Shown in pieces: positions 18,479 through 27,826 of a stretch of DNA of 39,180 bases; the first letter of the stretch is position 1, and each line of letters starts with the position of its first letter. The DNA lies in contig JYNY01000032.1 of the NCBI GenBank assembly GCA_000954095.1, forward strand, positions 1-39,180, given 5' to 3'. The notes beneath the pieces were generated by a model. It saw only the letters and a program-made list of their open reading frames with translations, ran no database searches and was not told the DNA's origin. Made by a program: the position numbers and the translations under genes. The DNA comes from Candidatus Omnitrophus magneticus (GTDB lineage Bacteria > Omnitrophota > Gorgyraeia > Tantalellales > Tantalellaceae).

Positions 18479-20887
18479 TTAATCGATATGTTTTATTATA
18501 AGATCGCTAAAAGAACGCGATACAAAAATAAGAGACAATATAAAACACACCGCGGCAATTGTTAAATTTACTTTTGTACTCAACTCGATCGCTATCTCTA
18601 TCGCTAAAAGCCCAAACAATGTAGTAAATTTTATAAGAGGATTTATAGCTACTGAAGATGTGTCTTTAAACGGATCGCCCACTGTATCTCCAACAACACA
18701 CGCCGCGTGAACATCTGTACCTTTTAAATGCTTATATTTAACCTCTACTAATTTCTTCGCATTATCCCAAGCGCCTCCGGCATTCGCCATAAAAATAGCT
18801 TGATATAATCCAAAAATAGCTATTGAAATAAGATACCCTATAAAAAAGAATGGTTCTAAACACGCAAAAGCAATAGTACTGAAAAGTATTGTTAAAAAAA
18901 TGTTAACCATTCCTTTTTGAACAAATTTAGTACAAATTTCAACTACTTTTTGGCTGTCAGCTAATGAAGCTTTATTGCTAGAACTATCTAATTTTATATT
19001 TTCTTTAATAAATTCTACCGCATGATAAGAACCTGCTGTTACAGCATGCATTGAAGCTCCAGAAAACCAATAAATAACTGCTCCGCCTGCGATTAATCCA
19101 AGAAAAAATGGCGGATAAAGAAGTGATATCTTATCTATATTTATGGTTAACCCGTGTGTCAAAATAGCTATGATTGAAAAAATCATGGTAGTAGCACCGA
19201 CTACAGCGGTTCCTATAAGAACCGGTTTTGCGGTAGCTTTAAATGTATTTCCTGCTCCATCATTAGCTTCAAGATTATGCTTTGCTACCTCAAAATCAGG
19301 AGTGAATCCGAAATCAGATTTGATTTCCTGTTTAATATTTGGAAGAGATTCAATAAGAGAAAGTTCATAGACAGATTGCGCGTTATCAACCACAGGACCG
19401 TAAGAATCAACCGCTATTGTAACAGGCCCCATTCCTAAAAATCCAAACGCGACAAGCCCAAACGCGAATATTGTCGGGCCAAGCATAAAATGGGCCATAT
19501 TAAGAGTGCTAACCCAATAAGCCACACCCATTAAACCCAAAATAGCCATCCCCATCCAATAAGCACTAAAATTACCAGTTGTAAGACCCGCTAAAATATT
19601 AAGAGAACTGCCGCCTTTTTTAGAAAATTGATAAATATTCTTCACATACTGATATTCGGTTGACGTAAATATTCTAACAATTTCAGGAATAATAGCACCG
19701 GCAATTGTTCCGCAAGTAATTATCGTCGCTAATTTCCACCATAGCGTGCCATCGCCTATATCTGGTATAAGTAAATATGAAAAAATATAAGTCATAGCAA
19801 TAGAAATAGCGGAAGTAATCCATACTAAAGAAGTAAGAGGTATTTCAAAATTCATTACTTTAGCATTCTTATAACGAATTGACATAATAGCATTATTTAC
19901 CCAATAAGATGCCGCGCTTGCGATAATCATAATTAAACGCATAACAAAAATCCATACTAAAAGCTGAATCTGTAGAATAGGATTGGGTATAGCAATCAAA
20001 ATAAAAGTAATAAGCGCGACTCCTGTTACTCCGTAAGTTTCAAAACCATCAGCTGTCGGACCGACTGAATCACCCGCATTATCTCCCACGCAATCAGCAA
20101 TTACGCCCGGGTTACGCGCGTCATCTTCTTTTATGTTAAAAACAATTTTCATTAAATCAGAACTAATATCCGCTATTTTTGTAAAAATACCTCCGGCAAT
20201 TCTTAATACAGACGCGCCAAGAGACTCTCCTATCGCGAATCCTATAAAACAAGGCCCCGCGTATGCCGCATCAATAAAAAGTAAAATACAAAGCATCATA
20301 AAAAGTTCAATACTAACTAAAAGCATTCCTATACTCATGCCGGCTTTAAGAGGAATTTGATAAACAGGATACGGCCTGCCTTCAAGACTAGCAAACGCCG
20401 AAGCGGAATTAGCTAAAGTATTTATTCTCATTCCAAACCATGCCACAAAATAACTTCCGGCAATACCTAGACAACTCGCGGCAAGGATAACGACCACTTT
20501 ATCCGCGCTCATATGTTTAAGCCATCCGAAATACCCCGCGATTATGGCTCCTATAATTATTTCTAATAAGATAATAAATTTTCCCTGTTCAATAAGATAT
20601 GTTTTACATGTAGCATAAATAAGCTCCGATATCTCTTTCATAGCCTTATGCGTCTTTAATTTTTTAATTTGCGCATATTGCAGAATACCAAAAAGAAAAC
20701 CAAACAAACAAATACTCATACCCCAGACAAGAAGTGAATGGCCATCAATATTAAAAAATCGAACAGATGATAATTGCGGTATTACAAGATCCGCCTCTGA
20801 TGCCCATGCCGATTTAGCCATTGCCAATACTAAAAATAAAAACGCGCTTACCCTGCTTCCAATCCGGAATAATCTGCCTCTTTCCAT
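18479..20887 (-). CDS. hppA: Membrane-bound ion-pumping pyrophosphatase
   Basis: HppA hydrolyses pyrophosphate and pumps ions out of the cell. The 802-residue protein has a hydrophobic N-terminal segment and many membrane helices. Active-site loops are intact: EDDARNPGVIADCVGDNAGD (about 254-273) and GDTVGDPFKDTSS near the C terminus. The residue that separates potassium-dependent (Ala) from potassium-independent (Lys) enzymes is Lys550 in GNTFKATAK, which suggests a potassium-independent proton pump. The third residue after it is Ala rather than the usual Thr. It is longer than the typical 650-720 residues. I chose ATG 20887 with AAGGAT upstream; the frame extends to 20977 but crosses the promoter. 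Confidence 0.95.
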   Translation of the reverse strand: MERGRLFRIGSRVSAFLFLVLAMAKSAWASEADLVIPQLSSVRFFNIDGHSLLVWGMSICLFGFLFGILQYAQIKKLKTHKAMKEISELIYATCKTYLIEQGKFIILLEIIIGAIIAGYFGWLKHMSADKVVVILAASCLGIAGSYFVAWFGMRINTLANSASAFASLEGRPYPVYQIPLKAGMSIGMLLVSIELFMMLCILLFIDAAYAGPCFIGFAIGESLGASVLRIAGGIFTKIADISSDLMKIVFNIKEDDARNPGVIADCVGDNAGDSVGPTADGFETYGVTGVALITFILIAIPNPILQIQLLVWIFVMRLIMIIASAASYWVNNAIMSIRYKNAKVMNFEIPLTSLVWITSAISIAMTYIFSYLLIPDIGDGTLWWKLATIITCGTIAGAIIPEIVRIFTSTEYQYVKNIYQFSKKGGSSLNILAGLTTGNFSAYWMGMAILGLMGVAYWVSTLNMAHFMLGPTIFAFGLVAFGFLGMGPVTIAVDSYGPVVDNAQSVYELSLIESLPNIKQEIKSDFGFTPDFEVAKHNLEANDGAGNTFKATAKPVLIGTAVVGATTMIFSIIAILTHGLTINIDKISLLYPPFFLGLIAGGAVIYWFSGASMHAVTAGSYHAVEFIKENIKLDSSSNKASLADSQKVVEICTKFVQKGMVNIFLTILFSTIAFACLEPFFFIGYLISIAIFGLYQAIFMANAGGAWDNAKKLVEVKYKHLKGTDVHAACVVGDTVGDPFKDTSSVAINPLIKFTTLFGLLAIEIAIELSTKVNLTIAAVCFILSLIFVSRSFSDLIIKHID
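18495..18525 (-). promoter_or_regulatory. Possible promoter for ech inside the hppA 3' end
   Basis: On the minus strand a perfect TATAAT (18495-18500) has a weak TTGTAT (18520-18525) 19 bases upstream. Transcription would begin near the hppA stop codon and pass through both hairpins before echA. The long spacer and weak -35 keep confidence low. Confidence 0.35.
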
Positions 20888-20938
20888 AGTTTTTATCCTT
20901 TTTTGATTGTAAAAAACACCTAAATAAAATTTCGTGTT

Positions 20939-20967
20939 AGTATAATGCAAAATATAAAAAATGTCAA
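20939..20967 (-). promoter_or_regulatory. Sigma-70-type promoter of hppA
   Basis: On the minus strand TTGACA (20962-20967) and TATACT (20939-20944) are separated by exactly 17 bases. The start of transcription would fall about 45 bases before the hppA ATG at 20887. It lies in the gap between the yhaM-like gene and hppA. Confidence 0.75.
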
Positions 20968-21026
20968 CGAGAACCACGAAAAAAATATTTCAAAATTCGC
21001 GCTATCTCATATCTATTTTTTTCTAA

Positions 21027-22109
21027 TTATTCACCACTAAACAAATCCATTTTTGTTTTTTCGCGGGACGGCTTTACCGATTCTTTAGCTTTTAACGCGG
21101 GCTTTATAATTTCATTATCCAATGCTGTAGAAGCTTTTTCAGACCCGGAACACGCCCATTCTTCGCCTGATCCGTCTTTCAAATAATATTTTCTGTTTTT
21201 TATGCTTACGTAGTTACTCCATACTTTCCCATCCGCGCCTTCTAAAAGTTTTATTTCGCGCACAGCGTTTGTTTGTGAAACAAGTTCATCGGTATGATAA
21301 ACAATAGTGGCTTCAAGTGTTTTCGGAAGAACCGGCGCTTGCTGCTCATATTCTCCATGATGGCTTAATATGACGTGTTCCAAACGTATTTCAAGTTCTC
21401 TCGGAAAATTTTTTATTTCTTTCATTTTATCGCGAAGTATATTGTGCCCAATTGAAATATGGCCCAACAGCGAACCTTCGGTAGTATATTCCATTCCTTT
21501 TGGATCAAGCTCATCAACTTTTCCTATATCGTGAGTAAATGCCCCAAAAATAACAATGTCTCTATCCGCTTCAGGATAGATATCACAGATAGCATCCGCG
21601 ATTCGCATTACTTCATGCGTATGTTCCACTAAACCGCCGATATAGGCGTTATGCCACATTTTAGCGCCTATACCATCGATAAATTTTTTCATTAAAATTT
21701 TGTCATCTAAAAATTCGCGGGCAAGTTCATTTATCCATTTATTTTTTATAAGCGCGAGGCGCGTAGCGATATCGGACAAAATACTCTCGCGGTTTTCAAC
21801 AGTCCGCACCATGTCTTCATATGAATACGCACGTTCGTCAGCCTTCTCAAAATAATCAACTTTAAGCTGTTTGTCGTCCCGATATTTATCCACTACCGCT
21901 TTAACTAAAACAATATCTCCAGTCTCCGCTTTTTCATTAAACTTTATCGCGTCTTCCCACAATCTGCCTTCTATACGGCCTGTTTTATCCGCTAAGGTGA
22001 GCTCTAAATACGGTTTATCATATTTAGTAAGTTTCAAATTTTTTTTAACAAGTACAAAATATGAATCAATGGATGTATTCACTTGCAAATCACTTATAAA
22101 TTTTTTCAT
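21027..22109 (-). CDS. yhaM: 3'-5' exoribonuclease of the YhaM family (OB fold plus HD domain)
   Basis: The 360-residue protein has an N-terminal OB-fold nucleic-acid-binding domain (about 1-85) and a C-terminal HD metal-dependent domain. HD landmarks are HNAYIGGLVEHTHEV, FGAFTHDIGKVDEL and HVILSHHGEYEQQAP, which supply the His and Asp metal ligands. This domain pair defines YhaM/CBF1-type 3'-5' exonucleases of RNA turnover. The C-terminal 50 residues are Lys-rich and variable. It follows metW after 70 bases. Confidence 0.88.
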   Translation of the reverse strand: MKKFISDLQVNTSIDSYFVLVKKNLKLTKYDKPYLELTLADKTGRIEGRLWEDAIKFNEKAETGDIVLVKAVVDKYRDDKQLKVDYFEKADERAYSYEDMVRTVENRESILSDIATRLALIKNKWINELAREFLDDKILMKKFIDGIGAKMWHNAYIGGLVEHTHEVMRIADAICDIYPEADRDIVIFGAFTHDIGKVDELDPKGMEYTTEGSLLGHISIGHNILRDKMKEIKNFPRELEIRLEHVILSHHGEYEQQAPVLPKTLEATIVYHTDELVSQTNAVREIKLLEGADGKVWSNYVSIKNRKYYLKDGSGEEWACSGSEKASTALDNEIIKPALKAKESVKPSREKTKMDLFSGE

Positions 22110-22179
22110 AAAAAAAATTCCTTCTTATTTCAACTACAATTTTTTAGCGCCTTAATTTAATAATCCTTATGATACAGCT

Positions 22180-22785
22180 TCATACGGTTATTTCAAAAAT
22201 AGCGTTTAACGCGAATAAATTCGGCATAAATCCGACTACACGGTTATTTTCTATACATATTTTTCTGGTTACTTTTATTTTTTGATCACAACAAAAATTT
22301 TCAAAATCTTTTATACTTAAAAAATGAAGATTTGATGTGTTGTACCATGTGGACGGAAGGGATTTTGTTATCGGAACATGGCCTCCAAAAAAAATTTGAA
22401 ACCGCGCTTTTATATAACAAAAATTCGGGAAGCCGACTATGACATGTTTTCCAATACGAAGAGATTCAAGAATTGCCTCTTTAGGTTTATGAACCTGCGG
22501 CATTACCTGATTCAAAATAACATAATCAAAAAATTTTTCAGGATATTCTTTTAATCCTGAATCTATATCGCCATGCGAAACGCTTAACCCTTTTTCCACG
22601 CAGGAATATATCGCTTCTTCACTAATTTCAACGCCATGGCCTTTTACTCTTTTTTTTTCAACCAAATATTGTAAAAGTTCGCCCGTACCACACCCCATAT
22701 CCAAAACTCTTGTTTCTTCTTCGACCATATCTCCTATTATTTTATGGTCATATCTAAGCTCCCCTTTACTATCAACAACGAACAT
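22180..22785 (-). CDS. metW: MetW-like methyltransferase-fold protein
   Basis: MetW proteins are encoded with MetX and assist methionine synthesis. The 201-residue protein has the SAM-binding motif VLDMGCGTGELL (about 27-38) and the MetW signatures VKGHGVEIS and PITKSLPSTWYNTSNLHF. The latter is characteristic of MetW rather than of generic methyltransferases. It follows metX by 16 bases, the usual order. Confidence 0.92.
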   Translation of the reverse strand: MFVVDSKGELRYDHKIIGDMVEEETRVLDMGCGTGELLQYLVEKKRVKGHGVEISEEAIYSCVEKGLSVSHGDIDSGLKEYPEKFFDYVILNQVMPQVHKPKEAILESLRIGKHVIVGFPNFCYIKARFQIFFGGHVPITKSLPSTWYNTSNLHFLSIKDFENFCCDQKIKVTRKICIENNRVVGFMPNLFALNAIFEITV

Positions 22786-22801
22786 TTTCCTCCTAAAAAA
22801 T

Positions 22802-23917
22802 TTATAATGTTTTAAAAGTTTTTTCCAAAAAATGTTTTATAAGTTTTGTCTGTTCATCAAACTCAATAAGAAAAGCATCATGCCCGTAACTCGAACCTAT
22901 TTCACAATACGTAACGTCAATACCATTCATTTTTAAAGCGCGCACTAATTCTTTATTTTGCGCGGGCGTATAGAGCCAATCAGAACTAAAAGTTATTATT
23001 AAAAATCTTGACGAAACCCCTTTAAAAACATCAATAAGATTTTTGTCTTTTTGAATATCAAAATAATCCATAGCCTTGGTAATATAAAGATACGAATTCG
23101 CGTCAAAACGTTTCACAAAGCTGTCCCCGCGATATCCTAAATATCCTTCTATTTCAAATTCCGTGGCAAACTCATATCCTAGTTCCTTATTTTTTAAACT
23201 TCTGCCGAATTTCGCATCCATAGATTCACTGCTCATGTATGTAATATGCCCTATCATACGCGCTACCGCTAGCCCCCTTGATGGGGCTTCTTTTCCATAA
23301 TAATCACCGTTATTCCACGCAGGGTCCGCCATTATCGCCTGACGGCCGACTTCATTAAAAGCAATCTGCTGGGCAAAATGTTTGTATGTTGTCGCGATAG
23401 GAATAGCCGACATTATCATTTCGGGATATTCTTTAACCCACTGTAATACCTGCATTCCACCCATGGATCCGCCGGCAACAGATAAAATCTTTTTTATTCC
23501 TAAAAAATCCAATAATTTTTTTTGCGCATTAACCATATCTTTCACTGTTACTATAGGAAAACTTAATCCAAAAGGTTTTCCTGTTTCAGGATTTATAGAG
23601 TTTGGGCCGCTCGACCCTTTACAGCTTCCTATAACATTAGAACAAATAATAAAATATTTTTCAGTATCAAACGCTTTACCCGGGCCAACCATAGGGGCCC
23701 ACCAACCGGGCTTATCATCAGCTACATGATATCCCGCGACGTGCGCGTCTCCTGAAAGAGCGTGGCATAAGAGAATAACATTCGTTTTATCTTTATTTAA
23801 TGAGCCGTGTGTCTCATAAGCTATCGTCAAAGAAGAAAGAAACAATCCGCTTTCTAAATTTAAAAGTTCTCCTTGAGGCATTTTATAAAATTTAGTTTCA
23901 ACAAATTTTTCGCTCAT
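22802..23917 (-). CDS. metX: Homoserine O-acyltransferase
   Basis: MetX acylates homoserine in methionine synthesis; it is an alpha/beta-hydrolase-fold enzyme. The triad is visible as Ser151 in GGSMGGMQ, Asp313 in SSDWLYTP and His346 in GHDAFLIEF. The 371-residue length is normal. Whether acetyl- or succinyl-CoA is used cannot be settled by eye; the MetX family is mostly acetyl-specific. It is followed by metW and preceded at 12 bases by a phosphoesterase gene. Confidence 0.94.
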   Translation of the reverse strand: MSEKFVETKFYKMPQGELLNLESGLFLSSLTIAYETHGSLNKDKTNVILLCHALSGDAHVAGYHVADDKPGWWAPMVGPGKAFDTEKYFIICSNVIGSCKGSSGPNSINPETGKPFGLSFPIVTVKDMVNAQKKLLDFLGIKKILSVAGGSMGGMQVLQWVKEYPEMIMSAIPIATTYKHFAQQIAFNEVGRQAIMADPAWNNGDYYGKEAPSRGLAVARMIGHITYMSSESMDAKFGRSLKNKELGYEFATEFEIEGYLGYRGDSFVKRFDANSYLYITKAMDYFDIQKDKNLIDVFKGVSSRFLIITFSSDWLYTPAQNKELVRALKMNGIDVTYCEIGSSYGHDAFLIEFDEQTKLIKHFLEKTFKTL

Positions 23918-23929
23918 AAAAATATTCCT

Positions 23930-24949
23930 TTATTCCACCGCGGGGTTTTTATTAATCACCCAATATTCGTCGTCATTCAATTGTTTCACCCGCGCCGGCT
24001 CATGCTTCCTATTAACATTAAAAATATATCCCGAGCCATAAAAATTCCGCGCCCAGTAAACCGCCTCTTTCCAAAAATAATAAATAAACTGTGTCCATAA
24101 AGGCGGAGTAACTTTTCTGACTTCGTATGTCACATAATCATGATTAACCATAACTCTTACATAATGCAAATACCCGCCGTCTTTTTCAGGCATTTCCGTA
24201 ATCATCCCGCCGCCGCCAGTAACAATATATTCAACACCGTCAAATTTTTGAGATTTAAACATATGTTTATGGCCGGTGAACACCATATCCACCCTGTATT
24301 CAGCGCATAATTTTCTAAATTCATACGCCCAAGGACTGTTATCCATGTTGTACCATTCCTGTTGATATGGATCAAACGGCGGTTTATGAAGAATTACAAA
24401 GATATGCGCGTATCGAGTGCCTTCTTTAAGTTTTGACTCAAACCACTCAAATTGTTTTTCAGAAAGCTCTCCCGCTTCATTATCTAAAACAATAAAAAAA
24501 GAATTTCGGTTTACAAACGTGAATTCTTTTATACCGCAATATTCATTAAATAATAAAGATGAGTCATGATTGCCAATAGCCGCTATCACAGGATATTTTA
24601 TAAGTTTCTGTAATTTTTTAAACGCCTCAAAATGTTTTCTAGCTCCGTTCAAACTCACGTCTCCAACACTTAAAACAAAATCTATCGGAATTTTTCTAAA
24701 TCTGTCTTCCCTATTCATATGCCATATTTCTTTAATTGTGGACGCGTCATTGATACTAAACCCCGCGTGGTTATCCCCAAAAATAATAAAAGAAAAATAC
24801 GCGCCTTGATTATTTTTTAGTTTTTCTATATTCGATTGATTATTATCTTCTTTAGAAGCGGCAGGAATTGTCATAAATTTTATCATTGGCAAAAAAGAAT
24901 AAATAATAGCGGCTATCGCAACAAATAAAATAATTTTGATTAGCTTCAT
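23930..24949 (-). CDS. Membrane-anchored calcineurin-like metallophosphoesterase
   Basis: The N-terminal 24 residues form a signal anchor, so the catalytic domain probably lies outside the cytoplasm. The metal-binding motifs of the family appear in order: GDNH (D59, H61), GDVSLNG (D97), GNHD (N127, H128), ILHKPP and TGHKH. The substrate is unknown. The C-terminal 60 residues carry aromatic residues and no known motif. The spacing to metX is 12 bases, so the genes may be co-transcribed. Confidence 0.85.
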   Translation of the reverse strand: MKLIKIILFVAIAAIIYSFLPMIKFMTIPAASKEDNNQSNIEKLKNNQGAYFSFIIFGDNHAGFSINDASTIKEIWHMNREDRFRKIPIDFVLSVGDVSLNGARKHFEAFKKLQKLIKYPVIAAIGNHDSSLLFNEYCGIKEFTFVNRNSFFIVLDNEAGELSEKQFEWFESKLKEGTRYAHIFVILHKPPFDPYQQEWYNMDNSPWAYEFRKLCAEYRVDMVFTGHKHMFKSQKFDGVEYIVTGGGGMITEMPEKDGGYLHYVRVMVNHDYVTYEVRKVTPPLWTQFIYYFWKEAVYWARNFYGSGYIFNVNRKHEPARVKQLNDDEYWVINKNPAVE

Positions 24950-24997
24950 GTTTTATATTTTCCTAGCCATTACCACAAAATACAACTTAACTAACTT

Positions 24998-25114
24998 ATA
25001 TGGATTCCTGCCTAGCGTTTACCCCGCGCCACGGCACGAGACAAAAATGACAGAGTTGAAGGCTCTAATTCGCGCTACTGTCACTCTATTTCACAAAAAA
25101 CTTATAGAATCCAT
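24998..25114. repeat. Degenerate palindromic repeat-like element downstream of greA
   Basis: ATGGATTC (25000-25007) and GAATCCAT (25107-25114) form 8-bp inverted ends of a segment of about 115 bases. Inside, TGACAG (25048-25053) and CTGTCA (25078-25083) form a second inverted pair. The whole is more GC-rich than nearby intergenic DNA. It resembles in style the small dispersed palindromic repeats seen in many bacteria, with GGATTCC and TGACA ends. No protein is encoded. The gap 24950-25117 contains nothing else. Confidence 0.5.
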
Positions 25115-25117
25115 TTC

Positions 25118-25594
25118 TTACCGCGTTATCCCAATAATTTCATAACGTAAAACTCCGGCAGGAACTTTTATCTCAATAATATCACCTATTTTATGGCCTA
25201 TAAGGGCTTTTCCGACAGGAGACGAAAGTGAAATTTTATTATTGTCATAATCAGCTTCCGCCTCTGATACAAGCATATAATCAAATTCTTCTTTTGAACG
25301 CAAATCTTTCATTTTAATAGTAGCACCGATAAGCGCTGTATCTTTAGGAATACGTGAATCATCCAATATATCCGCTCTACTTAAAACATATTCAATTTCC
25401 GCTATTCTTTTTTCATTCATTGCCTGAGATTCTTTTGCGGCATCATATTCCGCATTCTCGCTTAAATCCCCTTGAGCCCGTGCTTCAGAAATAGCCCGTA
25501 TAATCTCCTGACGTTTCTCTCCTTTTAGAAGAGCTAATTCTTTATGTAATTTATCATACCCTTCACGCGTTAATATTACCTTATCATTTCCCAT
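25118..25594 (-). CDS. greA: Transcription elongation factor GreA
   Basis: GreA rescues backtracked RNA polymerase by stimulating transcript cleavage. The 158-residue protein has the N-terminal coiled coil with LTREGYDKLHKEL and GDLSENAEYDAAKESQ, which bears the acidic tip residues, and a C-terminal FKBP-like domain with SPVGKALIGHKIGD. I chose ATG 25594 with AAGGAGG nine bases upstream; the frame runs on to 25618 without support. Confidence 0.97.
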   Translation of the reverse strand: MGNDKVILTREGYDKLHKELALLKGEKRQEIIRAISEARAQGDLSENAEYDAAKESQAMNEKRIAEIEYVLSRADILDDSRIPKDTALIGATIKMKDLRSKEEFDYMLVSEAEADYDNNKISLSSPVGKALIGHKIGDIIEIKVPAGVLRYEIIGITR

Positions 25595-25639
25595 TCCTAA
25601 TTGCCTCCTTAAATACAATCCTAGTTAACCTAAAACAAC

Positions 25640-26107
25640 TTACTGCTTTATATTATCCTTATAAATTTCCCATCGGGAAAGATTCTTTTTTTCATCAAAA
25701 AAAAGATACACCTTATCTTTCGCAAATATATCTTTAGAACTTGGCCGATACATCCAGCAAATCTCACCCGTAAAATCCCCGCTTATAACAGCGCTGGGCT
25801 CGCCTGCCTGAGTTTTTATCAAACCGTAAGAATCTCCTTGTTTGATTATCCCTTTATATAATAAATTTTTAAGCTTATTATAATTTTGAGTTTGTTCTTT
25901 TAAAATACCAGACTGCTTCTCTCTTTCCTTGCTGATTTCCATAAGGAGAGCCAATCCTTCTTTGGATTTTTCAGACTTGTTTTTTTCTTTCGCGTTCTTC
26001 TCTTCTTTAGATGTTTGCCGCGCGAAATTAGTAGCTCCGAGATCCACGCAAAAAAATAAAACACCGCACAAAATAAAAATATTTATTATTTTAGCCATCT
26101 TAATCAC
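25640..26107 (-). CDS. Exported protein of unknown function, possible BamE-like fold
   Basis: I do not recognise a named family. The N terminus is a signal peptide (hydrophobic about 5-25), then a Lys/Glu-rich linker (35-75). A C-terminal region contains KQGDSYGLIKTQAGEPSA, a tryptophan-tyrosine WMYRP and VYLFFDEKKNLSRWE. This pattern, with a Gly-Pro turn followed by beta strands, resembles small SmpA/BamE-type lipoprotein folds, but no lipobox Cys is clear. The start is GTG at 26107, overlapping the upstream gene's TGA, or ATG at 26098. Confidence 0.6.
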   Translation of the reverse strand: MIKMAKIINIFILCGVLFFCVDLGATNFARQTSKEEKNAKEKNKSEKSKEGLALLMEISKEREKQSGILKEQTQNYNKLKNLLYKGIIKQGDSYGLIKTQAGEPSAVISGDFTGEICWMYRPSSKDIFAKDKVYLFFDEKKNLSRWEIYKDNIKQ

Positions 26108-26286
26108 TCTTCTTTTTTATTTTTCCCGATCCCGCGCGTTTTACTTTCAAGTAATGCCTTTTCAAGAACTGTCCTCAAATCATTAAGTTCAGCGCGCGTT
26201 AATAAAAAATGCGCCCTTAATTTTTGTTCAACAGCCTGAAACTCAAAAATATCGCTTTGCTTTTCGTATCTTATATTGATTTTCAT
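26104..26286 (-). CDS. Small hypothetical protein
   Basis: This 60-residue, charge-rich protein is unrecognised. It appears largely helical after an N-terminal beta segment (KINIRYE). It overlaps the next gene by four bases and follows phoH by about 50 bases, which suggests a shared transcript. No other evidence of function is visible. Confidence 0.5.
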   Translation of the reverse strand: MKINIRYEKQSDIFEFQAVEQKLRAHFLLTRAELNDLRTVLEKALLESKTRGIGKNKKEE

Positions 26287-26339
26287 AAAACCACTCCGTA
26301 ATATTTTTTAACGCTAAAATTCACTACAATGAAATCTTT

Positions 26340-27671
26340 TTATAAAATATCCGCGGCGAGACTAGCTAACTCGCTTCTTTCACTTTTAGTTAATGTCACA
26401 TGTCCGAACATTTTTTGGTCTTTCATCTTTTCAACACAATATGAAAGGCCGTTACTTGATGAATCTAAATAAGGATTATCTATCTGATACGGGTCGCCCG
26501 TTAAAACTAATTTACTTCCTTCACCGGCTCTACTGATAACAGTTTTAATTTCATGCGGGGTTAAATTCTGCGCTTCATCAATTATAATAAACTGTTCAGC
26601 AATACTTCTTCCGCGCATAAATGTCATAGCCTCAAGGACAATAACATCCTCTTTAACATATTTTTCAACCAAAGCCTTCCCTTTTACTTTTTTAGTATTC
26701 TTGCCTGATTTATCCATACTGCAGATATATTCAAGATTATCAAAAATAGGTCCCATCCAATGTTCCAATTTTTCTTCTTTAGTCCCGGGCAAATATCCAA
26801 TATCCCTTCCGATAGGAACAATAGGTCTTGATATTAAAAGCCTTGAATATTTATTTTCCTTAGTAACTTTATAAAGCCCTGTGGCTAAAGCTAAAAGAGT
26901 TTTCCCTGTACCCGCGGCGCCTAAAAGCGTGACTAATTTTATATCATCATTTAAAAGCAATTCTAGCGCCATCATTTGCTCTTTATTTTTAGGAGAAATA
27001 GCCATAACCCGCGTTTTATCATGCGCCAATGGAACTAATTTAGAGTTTTCCGCGTCATATCTAGCCAGTAACGTATGTTTTGATTGCGCGGGACTAGATA
27101 AAATAAAAAATTGATTAGCGTAAGAATCTTCTTTTTCCCACTCTATTCCTTTATTCCTATGAAATTTATCAATAATATCGCCTGATACATCTTTTTGAGC
27201 CCACCCTGAATAGAGTTTATCAAAATCAACTTTCTGTTTTTCGAAATCCATGCATTTTATGCCAAGAGCGTCAGCTTTAATTCTAGCGCTTATATCCTTT
27301 GAAACAAAAATAACATGCTCGCCCTTACTTTTCAGATTATACGCGGATAAAAGAATTCTATTATCCGTAACGTTAGGAGACAACCCGAATGTTTTAAATA
27401 AATTTTCAGACGATTCGATATGCGATGATATCCTTAAAGAACCGCCGTCATTAATAGGAAACTCTTTACCGGGCTCTCCTTCTTTACGAAACTCATCCAA
27501 CATTCTTATGGCAATTCTCGCGTTACGGCCTCTCTCATCATGATACCGTTTAAATTTATCTAATTCTTCAAGAACCTCCATAGGCAAAAGAACAACATTA
27601 TCCGCGAATGAAGTCAATGAATCCGGATTATGTAAAATAACATTCGTATCTAAAACAAAAATTTTTCTCAA
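26340..27671 (-). CDS. PIN-domain PhoH-family ATPase (PhoH2/YlaK type)
   Basis: The 443-residue protein joins a PIN ribonuclease-like domain (about 1-140, with acidic residues in VLDTNVILHN and DNRILLSA) to a PhoH ATPase domain (about 225-443). The ATPase part has Walker A GAAGTGKT (251-258), Walker B FIIIDEAQNL and VLTGDPYQID. PIN-PhoH proteins act on RNA as helicase/nuclease in characterised cases. The start is TTG at 27671, with GAGGTGG close upstream; no ATG is available nearby. It is divergent from thyX. Confidence 0.9.
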   Translation of the reverse strand: MRKIFVLDTNVILHNPDSLTSFADNVVLLPMEVLEELDKFKRYHDERGRNARIAIRMLDEFRKEGEPGKEFPINDGGSLRISSHIESSENLFKTFGLSPNVTDNRILLSAYNLKSKGEHVIFVSKDISARIKADALGIKCMDFEKQKVDFDKLYSGWAQKDVSGDIIDKFHRNKGIEWEKEDSYANQFFILSSPAQSKHTLLARYDAENSKLVPLAHDKTRVMAISPKNKEQMMALELLLNDDIKLVTLLGAAGTGKTLLALATGLYKVTKENKYSRLLISRPIVPIGRDIGYLPGTKEEKLEHWMGPIFDNLEYICSMDKSGKNTKKVKGKALVEKYVKEDVIVLEAMTFMRGRSIAEQFIIIDEAQNLTPHEIKTVISRAGEGSKLVLTGDPYQIDNPYLDSSSNGLSYCVEKMKDQKMFGHVTLTKSERSELASLAADIL

Positions 27672-27738
27672 CTATCCACCTCTTATTAAAATTTTACAAA
27701 ATTATATTCTAATTTATTTTATAGTTCTTAGCCATAAA

Positions 27739-27767
27739 AATATATGTTAAAATAATTTTTTTTTCAA
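27739..27767 (-). promoter_or_regulatory. Predicted promoter of phoH
   Basis: On the minus strand TTGAAA (27762-27767) and TATATT (27739-27744) are separated by 17 bases. It lies in the divergent gap between phoH and thyX. A plus-strand promoter for thyX could not be picked with confidence in this AT-rich stretch. Confidence 0.5.
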
Positions 27768-27826
27768 ACTAGAAAAGAATATCAAACATTTCTTAAAACA
27801 ATCGTCCAAAAACACAAAGGGGAAAA

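Noticed and set aside
20888..20977. Longer N-terminal start for hppA at 20977
   Set aside because: It overlaps the predicted -35 and -10 elements and lacks a ribosome site.
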